Source: Neptuniibacter pectenicola
GTDB lineage: Bacteria; Pseudomonadota; Gammaproteobacteria; Pseudomonadales; Balneatricaceae
Length of the DNA stretch: 64,000 nucleotides
Direction of reading: 5' to 3'
NCBI RefSeq assembly: GCF_001597735.1
Contig: NZ_LUTS01000011.1
Coordinates: 1-64,000, forward strand
Shown: in pieces, positions 35,158 through 43,914 of the stretch
Position numbering within the stretch: the first letter of the stretch is position 1
How the letters are laid out: each line of letters starts with the position of its first letter
Translations under genes and position numbers: made by a program
Notes under the pieces: generated by a model
Seen by the model: the letters and a program-made list of their open reading frames with translations, nothing else
Told to the model about the DNA's origin: nothing
Databases searched by the model: none

Positions 35158-35765
35158 GTGCGTGTTCCTTTCTTAATGTTAAATATGGTTTTTTCAAAGA
35201 GTTGCAGTGGGGCTTCGCTGCGCTCCGCTTTCATGCGCACCAATGCGCCACTCCAAGCGTTCATAAGCCAATCCGCAGCTTCCATATTTGTCAGGTGGCT
35301 TAAGCCAATGTCACTGAGCTGAATAAGCGCCAAGCATTCAGCCACTTCCGATGAAAGCTCAGCCCAATGTTTTTTAAGTATTTTCTGAAACTCATTATTC
35401 GTGTCTGCTAACTCAGTTGATAGATTACACATCAAGCAACCATCCGCGTAATTGCGAGTTTTAAATTCTTCGCTTGCGCCTCGAAAGAATGCTTCAAGGC
35501 GATCAATAGGCAAGAGGTTTTCATTATTCAACACCTGGTTTGCACCGTCTATTTGCAAGCCATGATAGTACTGGGCTACCTCTAGGCCGAACGCCTCCTT
35601 ACTTTTGAAATAGTGGTAAAAAGAACCTCGCGGTACGCCGCTTTTTTTAAGGACGTCATTAATGCCAATACCTGAGAAACTCTCAGAGCGTATTAGTGAC
35701 ATTCCTGTGTCCAGTAAGCGCGTTTTTGCGTCGTCGTAGTTTTTTATATCTCGTGTTCTAGCCAT
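35154..35765 (-). CDS. TetR-family regulator
   Basis: 203 residues. The N-terminal HTH (GINDVLKKSGVPRGSFYHYFKSKEAFG, about residues 34-59) has the usual TetR recognition helix. The C-terminal domain contains two close cysteines (DGCLMCNLSTELAD), as in AcuR/NemR-like regulators that sense electrophiles. Translationally coupled to the downstream SDR-ABM gene, it probably represses this operon and responds to a reactive aldehyde or quinone. The sensing role is inference from the cysteines. Confidence 0.88.
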   Translation of the reverse strand: MARTRDIKNYDDAKTRLLDTGMSLIRSESFSGIGINDVLKKSGVPRGSFYHYFKSKEAFGLEVAQYYHGLQIDGANQVLNNENLLPIDRLEAFFRGASEEFKTRNYADGCLMCNLSTELADTNNEFQKILKKHWAELSSEVAECLALIQLSDIGLSHLTNMEAADWLMNAWSGALVRMKAERSEAPLQLFEKTIFNIKKGTRT

Positions 35766-35820
35766 CTGTTTTGATCATCATTTGTCAGGTTAAATTGGGA
35801 AAGTATCGATAATCCTAATG

Positions 35821-36566
35821 TCAGATCTGTGTCATGCCACCGTCAGCAACCAGTTCAGCCCCAGCCACAAAAGAAGAGTCCGATGAAGCGAGAAATAGTG
35901 CAGCTGCTGCTATTTCGTCTGGCTGTCCAATTCGCTTAAGCGGGATCTGGGACGCTTGCAGTGCCTGAAAATCGGCGATCTCTTCCTCTGACAGACCCGT
36001 TCGACTGTACGCCGCTGTCATGACTGGGCCAGGAGTAAGAACATTTACACGTATCGAGGTGCGAGCTCCTGGGTTAAAGTTCGGGCAAGTGCTCTTACAG
36101 CAGCTTTGGCTGAGCCGTAGACACTCATGCCCGGTACAGCTCGGCAGTTAGCACTTGATGATACGATAATGGCCGCTCCACTATCGTTCATACATGGAAC
36201 CGCCTTTTGAAGCGTAAAAAATACGCCTTTGAAATTAACATCACTCTGATAATTAAAATCTTCTTCTGTAACCTCCAGAAATGGCTGCATTATGGCTCCT
36301 CCCGCGTTAGCGACAACAATGTCGATGGTGCCGAAGTGGTTCCGTGTTTTCCGAAACAATGTCTCTAGGTCTTCCTGAGAACAGACATCGCCTTTTATAA
36401 ACATGCTTTCCCCAGCAAGAGCTATGTCTGCGTCCTTCAGGGACTCTGCATTGCGACCAAAGATAACGACCTTAGCGCCATGATCAGAAAACATCTTTGC
36501 TACCGAAAAACCAATACCGCTATTCCCGCCTGTTACTACGGCTACCTTGCCCTCTAATTTTTTCAT
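35821..36566 (-). pseudogene. SDR gene with a frameshift
   Basis: The first part (36566-36045) is a good SDR: TGGNSGIG, ANAGG, SSSAN, YGSAK. It runs to ELAPRYV and stops. The second part (from about 36057 to 35821) continues in another frame as IRVNVLTPGPVMTAAYSRTG and ends with SDSSFVAGAELVADGG. The two overlap exactly where an SDR reads LAPxGIRVNVLTPGP, so one base (or four) has been lost near 36057. It was once a complete roughly 245-residue dehydrogenase. Confidence 0.85.
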
Positions 36567-36782
36567 TTCCTTAGCCTCACGGTCATTACGTTGTGGTCGA
36601 AAAAGTCGATAAGACAGATGAGTAGTTCGACTTTTGTTATTTATTATTAGACCGATCTACTATTAATGTCAAGACAATGTGCCGTTAAATGAAACGCAAC
36701 GCTAGCTTACTCAGTCAAAAAGGTAGGATTTTGAGGCGTTACGACGCTTAGATGTCTAAGCGTCGAAAACACAAATACGGGA

Positions 36783-37958
36783 TTAAGAATTGAATTTTTC
36801 TAGAATGAACATGTGATAGCCAAACTCATGACCAAATTGAGTGCAAATCTTCACCTCATTTTGTACATCTTTGAATGCGGAGCTATCTGCCAAATCCCTT
36901 TCTAGCTCGCTTAATCGCTTCCCCAACGGCGTATAGTAGTTTAACCATGCGTTTTCGCTTTGCGGGAAGTGGTCAATGACCTGATAGCCTGCTTTTTTCA
37001 TGTGATTAATTCTGGTCTGAACCAGTTGGATATCCGGATATTCTTGATCCCAAAACTCAATTGACTCACAGCTCGGAGTCGATGTTCGCCAGACCATATC
37101 GCTGAGCATTAAATACCCGTGCTTTTTAAGTACAGAACGCCATTGCGCCAATGCATTTTCTATTCCGATTACATAGGCACTTCCTTCCGCCCATAGAAGG
37201 TCAAAACTGTTTTTTGGAAAAGGTAGCTTCGTCATGCTTGCACAAACCGTGTTGAGTTGGTCAACCAGACATTGTTGCGCAAAGCGCTGCTCCAGCCTAT
37301 CAAGAGCTGATTGCTCATTGTCCAAGGCTGTAATCTCTGCGTTACTACATTTTGCCAATACTTCAGTAGAAAGCCCTTTACCGCAACCTATCTCCAGAAT
37401 GGATTCTGGCAATTTTGGTACAGCGAGTAATGCTTTTTTGGTATCTTCCTCACTACCTGGCCCCCATCGCTCTAGTGTTTCAAAAATCTTCATGAAATCA
37501 TTCATATATAAATCATGTTCGTTCATATTCTTTGATAACCACTTCAGTTGTAGAGCTTCTTTATCGCTAAAACCCTGAGTTAATAACCATTCTAAATGAG
37601 CATCGGGTGCCCGCTTATTTAAGTCTTCGTGCCACGCTTTGGTGTCACCTTCACCGATTAAGGCCACAAGTAACTCTTTAGACTGTTGTTTTTCCTCAAT
37701 CTCTTTATCAAGTGCTGTTAAACGCTCCAGCAATAGCGCTTTATCAACTTTTTCCTCAAGGCATGCTTTACATTCCTTCAGTGTCAAACCACCAGATTGC
37801 AATTTTTGGATCAACAAGATTCGCTGTAAATCTTTCTCTGTATATACTCGATAGCCATTTGGCTGTCTGTCGCCAGGGATCAACCTAATCTTTTCATAGT
37901 AAAGAAGAGTGGTTCCTGATAATCCAACTTTGCTTGCAAGTTCTTATATTTTGTACAG
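36783..37958 (-). pseudogene. MerR-type HTH fused to a methyltransferase, with a stop in the HTH
   Basis: Read from codon CTG (37958), the frame gives YKI, a TAA (37944-37946), then ELASKVGLSGTTLLYYEKIR, the MerR HTH. The rest of the regulator domain, a coiled coil, and an AdoMet methyltransferase domain (ILEIGCGKGLSTEVLAKC, about residue 165 from the later start) follow. Translation from a TTG at 37883 would lack the HTH. A TTGACA lies upstream, as in MerR-controlled promoters. The fusion is a known but uncommon architecture; here the regulator half appears broken. Confidence 0.7.
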
Positions 37959-38007
37959 AGCGTTAAACACTTCTAGGAAGTGACTGTAAGCACCTTAAAC
38001 TGTCAAG

Positions 38008-38101
38008 CAATAGATAGGTCAATAGATAGGTCAATAGGTAGGTCAATAGGTAGGTCAATAGATAGGTCAATAGATAGGTCAATAGATAGGTCAATAGATA
38101 T
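38008..38101. repeat. 12-bp tandem repeat (minisatellite)
   Basis: Nearly eight head-to-tail copies of CAATAGATAGGT (38008-38101). Units three and four read CAATAGGTAGGT and the last copy is partial. It lies in non-coding DNA between the MerR-methyltransferase gene and the WYL regulator. The unit is a multiple of three but no ORF crosses it. Copy number is likely variable between strains. Confidence 0.9.
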
Positions 38102-38177
38102 TAAATGAGTTTTTAACAAGGAAGTTGGCGCTTATGTGATGCGCTGGCTGATCGAGATTAGAGTTTTAACGTTGCCA

Positions 38178-38891
38178 TTAACTTGGGCTGTCTTTTGTGT
38201 AAAACCGTGGCTTTTCTTTTTCTTGTTTCCACCAATCCTGCTTAAGCTGTTGGGTTGTAGCTGGAAATACCTCCTCTAAAACCTCCATATGAACTATTCT
38301 GTCTGTGCGAAAGTGCCTGAATCCCTCTCGTTTTTCGCACCATGCGACAGCGAGTTTAACCGTCTCGAAATAGGCAAGCATAAAAGGCCAAATAGTTCGC
38401 AGGCTAACTTTGCCAGCTTCATCTGTATATTCTATTTTGACTTTCTTTCGCGAGCGCATTGCTTCTCGCAACACCTCAGGGTCTATCGTATCGGAGATGA
38501 TCGGGGTAAGGCAGGGCGCAACAACAACCAAAGAGTCAGCGATTTGTTTTAGGTGCTGAGGCACGACATCATTTAGCTTTTCAACCAAGCTTCTTGCGCC
38601 GATTGAAAGTTTCTCATCACCACGCTCGGCAACCCATTGAGCCCCTAAAAGCGCAGCCTCCAGCTCATCTGACGTAAGCATCAAAGGAGGCATGTCGTAA
38701 CCATCTCTCAAAATGTAGCCAATGCCTGCCTCACCATCAATTGGAATACGCTGTGCCTGAAGCTCTGCAATATCTCGATAGATAGTGCGTAACGATACTT
38801 CCAGCTGCTCACATAGTTGTTGCGCAGTGATCGGCCGCTTGGCCGATCGCAAGGTCTGAATAATACTAAAAAGTCGTCTTGTCGCTGACAT
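38178..38891 (-). CDS. YafY-type HTH-WYL transcriptional regulator
   Basis: 237 residues from MSATRRLFSI (an ATG 14 codons upstream overlaps the GST gene). N-terminal HTH_11 winged helix (ITAQQLCEQLEVSLRTIYRDIAEL), central linker, then a WYL domain (KKVKIEYTDEAG... TIWPFMLAYFETVKLAVAW). WYL domains bind small ligands or nucleic acid. It starts eight bases after the GST stop, so the two are one operon and the GST may be linked to its signal. Confidence 0.88.
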   Translation of the reverse strand: MSATRRLFSIIQTLRSAKRPITAQQLCEQLEVSLRTIYRDIAELQAQRIPIDGEAGIGYILRDGYDMPPLMLTSDELEAALLGAQWVAERGDEKLSIGARSLVEKLNDVVPQHLKQIADSLVVVAPCLTPIISDTIDPEVLREAMRSRKKVKIEYTDEAGKVSLRTIWPFMLAYFETVKLAVAWCEKREGFRHFRTDRIVHMEVLEEVFPATTQQLKQDWWKQEKEKPRFYTKDSPS

Positions 38892-38901
38892 AGGGCCCTG
38901 A

Positions 38902-39510
38902 TCACATTTCTGGTAATGACTTTTTAACGCCATCCATTTCTAGCATGGCCTTGTACCAACTTCTAGTACTCTCCCCTGTGGGAAGTTCGTCTGCTAAACT
39001 CAGGTGGAATATATTAGAGACAAGCGCAAGGTCGGCGATAGTCGGTTTTTCACCGCAAAGAAACTGCGAATCGGCAAAGGTATTCTCTAACAAAGGCGAC
39101 AACTCTACCATTTTTTCTTGCCCTTGCTTGATGGCATCTTGATCAGCGTCCTCTCCCATAAATACTTTGTTAAGCACAATACCGAGAACAGCGGGAGATA
39201 AACGGCATTGAATCCAGTCCAGCCACTGATCTACAGCCGCTCGCGTATCAGCATCCTGAGGGTACCAAGCTTCCAAGTTATGCTTGTTACAAAGATAGCG
39301 TAAAATAGCATTTGACTCGTGAATCTTAACATTATCGGCAATTAACGTGGGAACCTGATGATTTGGATTGGTCTCCAGATATGTTGGAGACATATGCTCA
39401 CCACTCATCATGTCGACGTTTTTAAATTCGTATTCTAAGCCAGTCTCTTCTAATAGAGAAACCACACGTCGACTGTGCTGTGAGAATGGAAAGCCATAAA
39501 GTGTATACAT
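38902..39510 (-). CDS. Glutathione S-transferase-family protein
   Basis: 202 residues. The thioredoxin-like N-terminal domain has a FPFSQHSRRV active-site segment (Ser position of theta-type GSTs), NPNHQVPTL with the cis-Pro, and ESNAILRYL (glutathione contact). An all-helical C-terminal domain follows, with a PTIADLALV motif. It conjugates or reduces electrophiles with glutathione in the cytosol. AAGGA lies 8 bases before the ATG. Confidence 0.9.
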   Translation of the reverse strand: MYTLYGFPFSQHSRRVVSLLEETGLEYEFKNVDMMSGEHMSPTYLETNPNHQVPTLIADNVKIHESNAILRYLCNKHNLEAWYPQDADTRAAVDQWLDWIQCRLSPAVLGIVLNKVFMGEDADQDAIKQGQEKMVELSPLLENTFADSQFLCGEKPTIADLALVSNIFHLSLADELPTGESTRSWYKAMLEMDGVKKSLPEM

Positions 39511-39647
39511 AAAGATATCCTTAAGTTAGGGTTTGGATGATAAATAAACGTGCCGAAAGATTAACAGAGCACTACTGTCACCTCCTGTCAGCAGTCTTTC
39601 GAAATGTAAAAGTGAGTGAGAGAAGAAGTTACGAAAGGAGCTAATTT

Positions 39648-40124
39648 GTGGGAGAAATTACATTTGTTCATCTCAGTGAAATGTACGAAAAACAGCTCAT
39701 TGATTTAATGAATAACCCTTTAGTAGGCAAGCACCTGCCATTACTGGAGGGCGCTTTTTCGGAGGAGAATTGCCGAGAATTTTTAAGATCGAAAAAGCAA
39801 CTCTGGGAAGAGCATGGTATTGGCCCTTGGGTTGTATTAGTTAATAACGATTTTGCTGGATGGGGAGGGTTGCAACCCGAAAACGGGGAAATGGATTTTG
39901 CCTTAGTACTCCACCCTGACTTTTGGGGCTATGGAAGAAAGGTATTTGATAAGGTCAAAAATATTGCGTTTGTTGATTGGAAGCTGGAGTCAATAACAGC
40001 GCTCTTGCCTATTGATAGACCAAACTCGAAAGCCATCACTCGATTTGGTTTTGTCGAAGATGGAAACTATTTAATCGATGGCCAGCAATTTGTTCGATTT
40101 CGGCTATTAGCTATGCATGTGTAA
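39648..40124 (+). CDS. GNAT-family N-acetyltransferase
   Basis: 158 residues from GTG with AAAGGAG upstream. Ribosomal-protein-acetyltransferase-like (RimJ type) fold: a WVVLVNNDFAGWGGLQPE strand pair, DFALVLHPDFWGYGRKVFD (acetyl-CoA loop region) and the RPNSKAITRFGFVEDG helix typical of the family. The substrate is unknown. It lies alone, divergent from the GST gene. Confidence 0.82.
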   Translation: MGEITFVHLSEMYEKQLIDLMNNPLVGKHLPLLEGAFSEENCREFLRSKKQLWEEHGIGPWVVLVNNDFAGWGGLQPENGEMDFALVLHPDFWGYGRKVFDKVKNIAFVDWKLESITALLPIDRPNSKAITRFGFVEDGNYLIDGQQFVRFRLLAMHV

Positions 40125-40662
40125 AAACTAAGGTGTAGCGATGTAAGTGGTTGCGTGTTTATTCGCGATTATAAGCCATTAATGCGGCTTCCGATTTTTT
40201 ACGTAAGATTTGCGCAGAGATCTAGAGCCTGCGGACTGAGTAACCGACAAGTAGTAACGAAAATTCGTGTAACTACACAAATAAAAAAACAATTTTTGAT
40301 TCCGCTTAATTATTCGCCTCGCTCTACCACTCCAGAGTAGATTTAGACGATTGGCACCAGCCCAATATAGTTTTATCTTATTACCTGATGGGTCATGTAA
40401 TTTTTGTAACCGGGTATTTACCGGATTCATTCGGCCTAATAGGCAACTTAAGCGATGTTTAACGGGCTAAATGCCCGCTGTGCTATGTGTTTTTTGATAT
40501 AGACTGTCTAGCAAAGCATATTCCCTTAATTAGCTTGATGTGTGCGCTAGGGAGCTTATTTCACCTTATTGAATGATAAGTGTAAGAGCTACTCTTTAAC
40601 CTATTTAAAGGAGACAGGTTAGTTAAGGAGTGTCGATATTAAAAATTTTTAAGAGGTTAAAC
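40125..40662. other. Intergenic region before the PQQ dehydrogenase
   Basis: About 540 bases with no credible gene. Features seen: a small CGGGC/GCCCG hairpin (40463-40477), the palindrome TAGACTGTCTA (40500-40510), and two purine-rich ribosome-site-like stretches just before the coding region. No sigma-54 element was found here, unlike at the other catabolic transcripts. Confidence 0.45.
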
Positions 40663-42411
40663 ATGAAGAAGCTCATGCTTTACTTAGTCTGTATGTTAGG
40701 CGCAGGAGGTTATGCGTATGGAGATGGTTCTAATTGGTCGACATATGGTAACGGACTATCAAATCAGCGTTTTAGCCCACTGTCTCAAATTAATGCTGAC
40801 AATGTTAACCAGCTTGAATTGGCCTGGTCGTATAGCACCGGTATTAAAGCGAGTTTTCAAACCAGTCCCATTAAAATAAATAATCAGCTTATTTTTAGTA
40901 CACCTTTCAATCATGTCGTGGCGCTTGATGCCGCTAGTGGCGAGCAAATATGGCGCTATGAACATTCCCTTGAGAGTAAAAAAAGCTGTTGCGGTCCTGC
41001 TAACCGCGGTGTTGCTGTGAGTCGTGGAAAAGTTTTTCAGGCGACGATTGATGGGCATTTAATTGCATTGGATCAGAAGAGTGGCGACCTGCTTTGGGAT
41101 ATAAAAGTTAAGGATATTAGTTTATCCGTACAGGAGAGCATGGGTGGTTTGTTGCAGGGGGTGGATCTAGGCAAAAATGCAAAAATAGTTGGTGGTACTA
41201 GCCATAGTTTTAATATGGCTCCCCAAGTTTTTGAAGATAAAGTCATTATAGGTAGCACCGGAGCAGGGTATGGTCTTCATCTAGACACAGATTCAGGGTT
41301 GAGAGTTGTTGGGCTGGGTGATGGGCGTACCGGATTACGAGGGTTTTTAGCTGCATTTGATAGCCAAACAGGCAAGGAGTTGTGGCGTTGGTACAGTGTC
41401 AGTGGTGAAAATTGGGTGGGGCAATGGCGTGATAAAACGGTTGACGGTATCTCGCTTAATCGAGATATAGAGCAAGAGAAGGAAAAGCAGGAACATCTTC
41501 GTCAAAGCTGGAAATTTGGTGGTGGCTCCATCTGGACGACTCCCGCAGTTGATAAAGAGAGTGGGTGGCTGTTTATCGGAACGGGTAACCCTGCTCCGAA
41601 TATGGATGATTCTGCTCGCCCCGGGGATAATTTACATACATCTAGTATTGTTGCAATTGACAGCACAAGTGGAGAGCTTAAATGGGCTTTTCAACAAGTG
41701 CCGCATGATCGTTGGGGCTATGATGTTTCAAGTCCTCCTGTGCTTTTTGAGACAGTCATTAATGGTGAGCGAGTTAAAGCCGTGGGGCAAGCAGGGAAAA
41801 CGGGCTGGTTTTATGCGTTAAACCGAGAAACCGGGGAGCTACTGTATAAATCGGAAGCCTTTGTACCGCAAATAAACTTATTTGCTGATCCCTCAGCAGT
41901 AGGGGTGACTATTGCTCCAAGTATTGCGGGGGGGAGTAATTGGTCACCGGTATCTGTTAATCAGGCCAAGCAGCAAGTGTATATTGCCGGTATTCATAAG
42001 CCGGCGACTTATTATCGGAAACCGCTAAATGTAAATAAAGAGCTACCTTGGCAAACCTATACCTATTTTGAGTTTAGTGATGAACCAGCATTTGGTACGT
42101 TAACAGCGATTGCGCTGACAGACGGTAAAATCCAATGGCAACATAAAACGCGGTTACCTATGTTAGGTGGTGTTCTCTCGACAGCGGGTGGTTTGATTTT
42201 TAGTGGTGAAGGAGATGGTGAATTTTTTGCCTTAGATGAAAATAGCGGTAAAAAGCTGTGGTCATTTAAACAACCGTACGGAGTCAATGCGCCTCCGATT
42301 AGTTATTCAATCAAAGGGAAGCAATATATTGCCGTTGCGGCTGGGGGGAATAAAATTGCAGGTTATCCAACCGGTGACAGTCTTTTAGTTTTCAGCCTAC
42401 CTGATAAGTAA
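40663..42411 (+). CDS. Periplasmic PQQ-dependent dehydrogenase (quinoprotein)
   Basis: 582 residues from the ATG with AAGAGG 6 bases upstream. Signal peptide to about residue 21 (GGYAYG). Eight-bladed propeller signature repeats (for example LDAASGEQIW, LDQKSGDLLW, FDSQTGKELW), a vicinal disulfide CC in KSCCGPANRGVAV, RPGDNLHTSS (ligand region) and DRWGYDVSSPP with the catalytic Asp. No haem-binding CxxCH, so an external cytochrome or quinone takes the electrons. It oxidises an alcohol or aldehyde in the periplasm; the substrate is unknown. It is followed by a terminator. Confidence 0.85.
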   Translation: MKKLMLYLVCMLGAGGYAYGDGSNWSTYGNGLSNQRFSPLSQINADNVNQLELAWSYSTGIKASFQTSPIKINNQLIFSTPFNHVVALDAASGEQIWRYEHSLESKKSCCGPANRGVAVSRGKVFQATIDGHLIALDQKSGDLLWDIKVKDISLSVQESMGGLLQGVDLGKNAKIVGGTSHSFNMAPQVFEDKVIIGSTGAGYGLHLDTDSGLRVVGLGDGRTGLRGFLAAFDSQTGKELWRWYSVSGENWVGQWRDKTVDGISLNRDIEQEKEKQEHLRQSWKFGGGSIWTTPAVDKESGWLFIGTGNPAPNMDDSARPGDNLHTSSIVAIDSTSGELKWAFQQVPHDRWGYDVSSPPVLFETVINGERVKAVGQAGKTGWFYALNRETGELLYKSEAFVPQINLFADPSAVGVTIAPSIAGGSNWSPVSVNQAKQQVYIAGIHKPATYYRKPLNVNKELPWQTYTYFEFSDEPAFGTLTAIALTDGKIQWQHKTRLPMLGGVLSTAGGLIFSGEGDGEFFALDENSGKKLWSFKQPYGVNAPPISYSIKGKQYIAVAAGGNKIAGYPTGDSLLVFSLPDK

Positions 42412-42425
42412 GTGAAGTGAGTGTA

Positions 42426-42460
42426 AAGCCGACTTAGTGAATGTCTAAGTTGGCTTTTTT
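42426..42460 (+). terminator. Terminator of the PQQ dehydrogenase gene
   Basis: AAGCCGACTTAG (42426-42437), seven-base loop, CTAAGTTGGCTT (42445-42456) with one G-U pair, then six T residues. Confidence 0.88.
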
Positions 42461-42494
42461 ATTGAATGTTTTTAGTCCATTAATTCAGTGCGGG

Positions 42495-43523
42495 TTATTC
42501 GCTGAATACCCGTGCTAATTTGCGGTAGCTATCACAGCGTTTTTCAAAGCTGTGGGTGACGGCTACAACCATCACTTCATCGACATCATAGTAGTTCGCT
42601 TGCTCTTCTAATCTAGCCCTACATTCGCTAGGCGTGCCTGTAATTATGCTGTTTCTTGTTTCATGGAAGTAAGCTTGATCGGAAGGTGAGAGTTTTTTCA
42701 TTAGGTCGAGGCAGGTTTCAGGAGGTTTGACCTCTTCACGTGCACCGTGACGAAAAGCGAGGACTTTCCAGTAGGTATGAGAGGCTGCTAAAAACTCGGC
42801 TTCCTCTTTTGTATCGGCTGCAATGACGGCACTTGCGATCATTGCGGAGCCCGATTGGGGGGCGCTTCCTGTACGTGGTCGATACAGTTTTCGATACCGT
42901 TTAATAATGTCGGCGGAACGCTCGTGGGTGCCAATAAAGAGGGCTAATACAAAGCCTAATCCCATGGATGCCGCTAAATCTATACTGCCATCGCTAGAAC
43001 CTAAGGTCCAAAGTTCAGGTGAACTTCCGCCCATAGGGGTGGTTGTTAGGTCTGAAAAGGGATGTTGCTTTTCAAATTGATAGTCGTCAATAAAGGCGGT
43101 TAACGCTTCTAGTTGGTGTGGATAATGATCAGACGGTGATGGTTTGTGAGGGTAGGCTAAAGCGATACTCGATGATTCTGAGCCGCCCGGTGCTCGCCCA
43201 ACACCCAAATCGATTCGTCCCGGATGAAACGCTGCAAGTGTTTTAAAGACTTCTGCTACTTTGTAAGGGCTGTAGTGAGAAAGCATAACGCCACCACTAC
43301 CCACTTTGATTTTTTCTGTGCTGGCGGCAATTTGGCCAATAACAATTTCTGGGGCTGAGCTGGCATAAGCAGGGGTTGAGTGGTGCTCAGCAATCCAATA
43401 GCGGTGATAATTTAGTTCATCCGCTAACTTGGCTAATTTTATACTGTCATTTAATGCATCAGCTTGGTTTTTCCCATCATGAACAGGGGACTGATCGACA
43501 ATGCTTAATTTGATATTAGCCAT
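42495..43523 (-). CDS. LLM-class flavin-dependent monooxygenase (luciferase-like)
   Basis: 342 residues. It opens with LSIVDQSPV and WIAEHHSTPAYASSAPEI, both typical of MsnO8-type luciferase-like monooxygenases. HPGRIDLGVGRAPGG and the GSSDGSIDLAASMGLGF segment bind FMN. No flavin reductase gene is adjacent. It is the last gene of a three-gene minus-strand unit after a GlcG/HbpS-like gene and a DmpR-type regulator (8-base overlap with the former). The substrate is unknown; the location suggests an aromatic-pathway side reaction. Confidence 0.85.
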   Translation of the reverse strand: MANIKLSIVDQSPVHDGKNQADALNDSIKLAKLADELNYHRYWIAEHHSTPAYASSAPEIVIGQIAASTEKIKVGSGGVMLSHYSPYKVAEVFKTLAAFHPGRIDLGVGRAPGGSESSSIALAYPHKPSPSDHYPHQLEALTAFIDDYQFEKQHPFSDLTTTPMGGSSPELWTLGSSDGSIDLAASMGLGFVLALFIGTHERSADIIKRYRKLYRPRTGSAPQSGSAMIASAVIAADTKEEAEFLAASHTYWKVLAFRHGAREEVKPPETCLDLMKKLSPSDQAYFHETRNSIITGTPSECRARLEEQANYYDVDEVMVVAVTHSFEKRCDSYRKLARVFSE

Positions 43524-43914
43524 TCAGATCTGTTTCCTTTACTGCAAATTCTGCAATGGCTGTATCTTGCGCTTCAGTGGCACCTGAGATACCGATCGCA
43601 CCGATCTGAGCGTCATCAACAAAAATGGGATGCCCTCCGCCAAAACCGATAAGGCCATCGTTAGAATTTTCCATACCTAAGAGATTTTCCTCTCTAATCA
43701 GTTTGCCAAAAACACCTGAGGGGATAGGGAAGAGGCTTGAGGTTTTTGCTTTGCCAGCCGCTACATCAATTGATCCTAAAAACGCATTATCCATACGGCG
43801 AAAAGCATTAAGGTGTCCACCTTGATCGGTAATAGCGATACAAACTTTAACACCAAGTTCCTCTGCTTTTTGTTCTGCTTTTGTGATTAATGTAGTGGCT
43901 AATAATTGGTTCAT
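43516..43914 (-). CDS. GlcG/HbpS-like small protein (DUF336 family)
   Basis: 132 residues, the family's usual length. It has the VCIAITDQGGHLNAFRRMDNA start of GlcG/HbpS proteins, a GGHPIF motif and a GAIGISGATEAQD end. These proteins bind haem or small aromatic ligands and often accompany catechol or glycolate pathways. The start overlaps the stop of the upstream regulator gene by four bases and its stop overlaps the monooxygenase start, so translation is coupled. Confidence 0.88.
   Translation of the reverse strand: MNQLLATTLITKAEQKAEELGVKVCIAITDQGGHLNAFRRMDNAFLGSIDVAAGKAKTSSLFPIPSGVFGKLIREENLLGMENSNDGLIGFGGGHPIFVDDAQIGAIGISGATEAQDTAIAEFAVKETDLNG

Noticed and set aside
38008-38101. CRISPR array
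   Set aside because: The repeats are directly adjacent without spacers and only 12 bases long; a minisatellite, with no cas genes in the window.
40155-40340. Plus-strand ORF in the region before the PQQ gene
   Set aside because: Basic, low-complexity product, no ribosome site and no continuity with neighbours.
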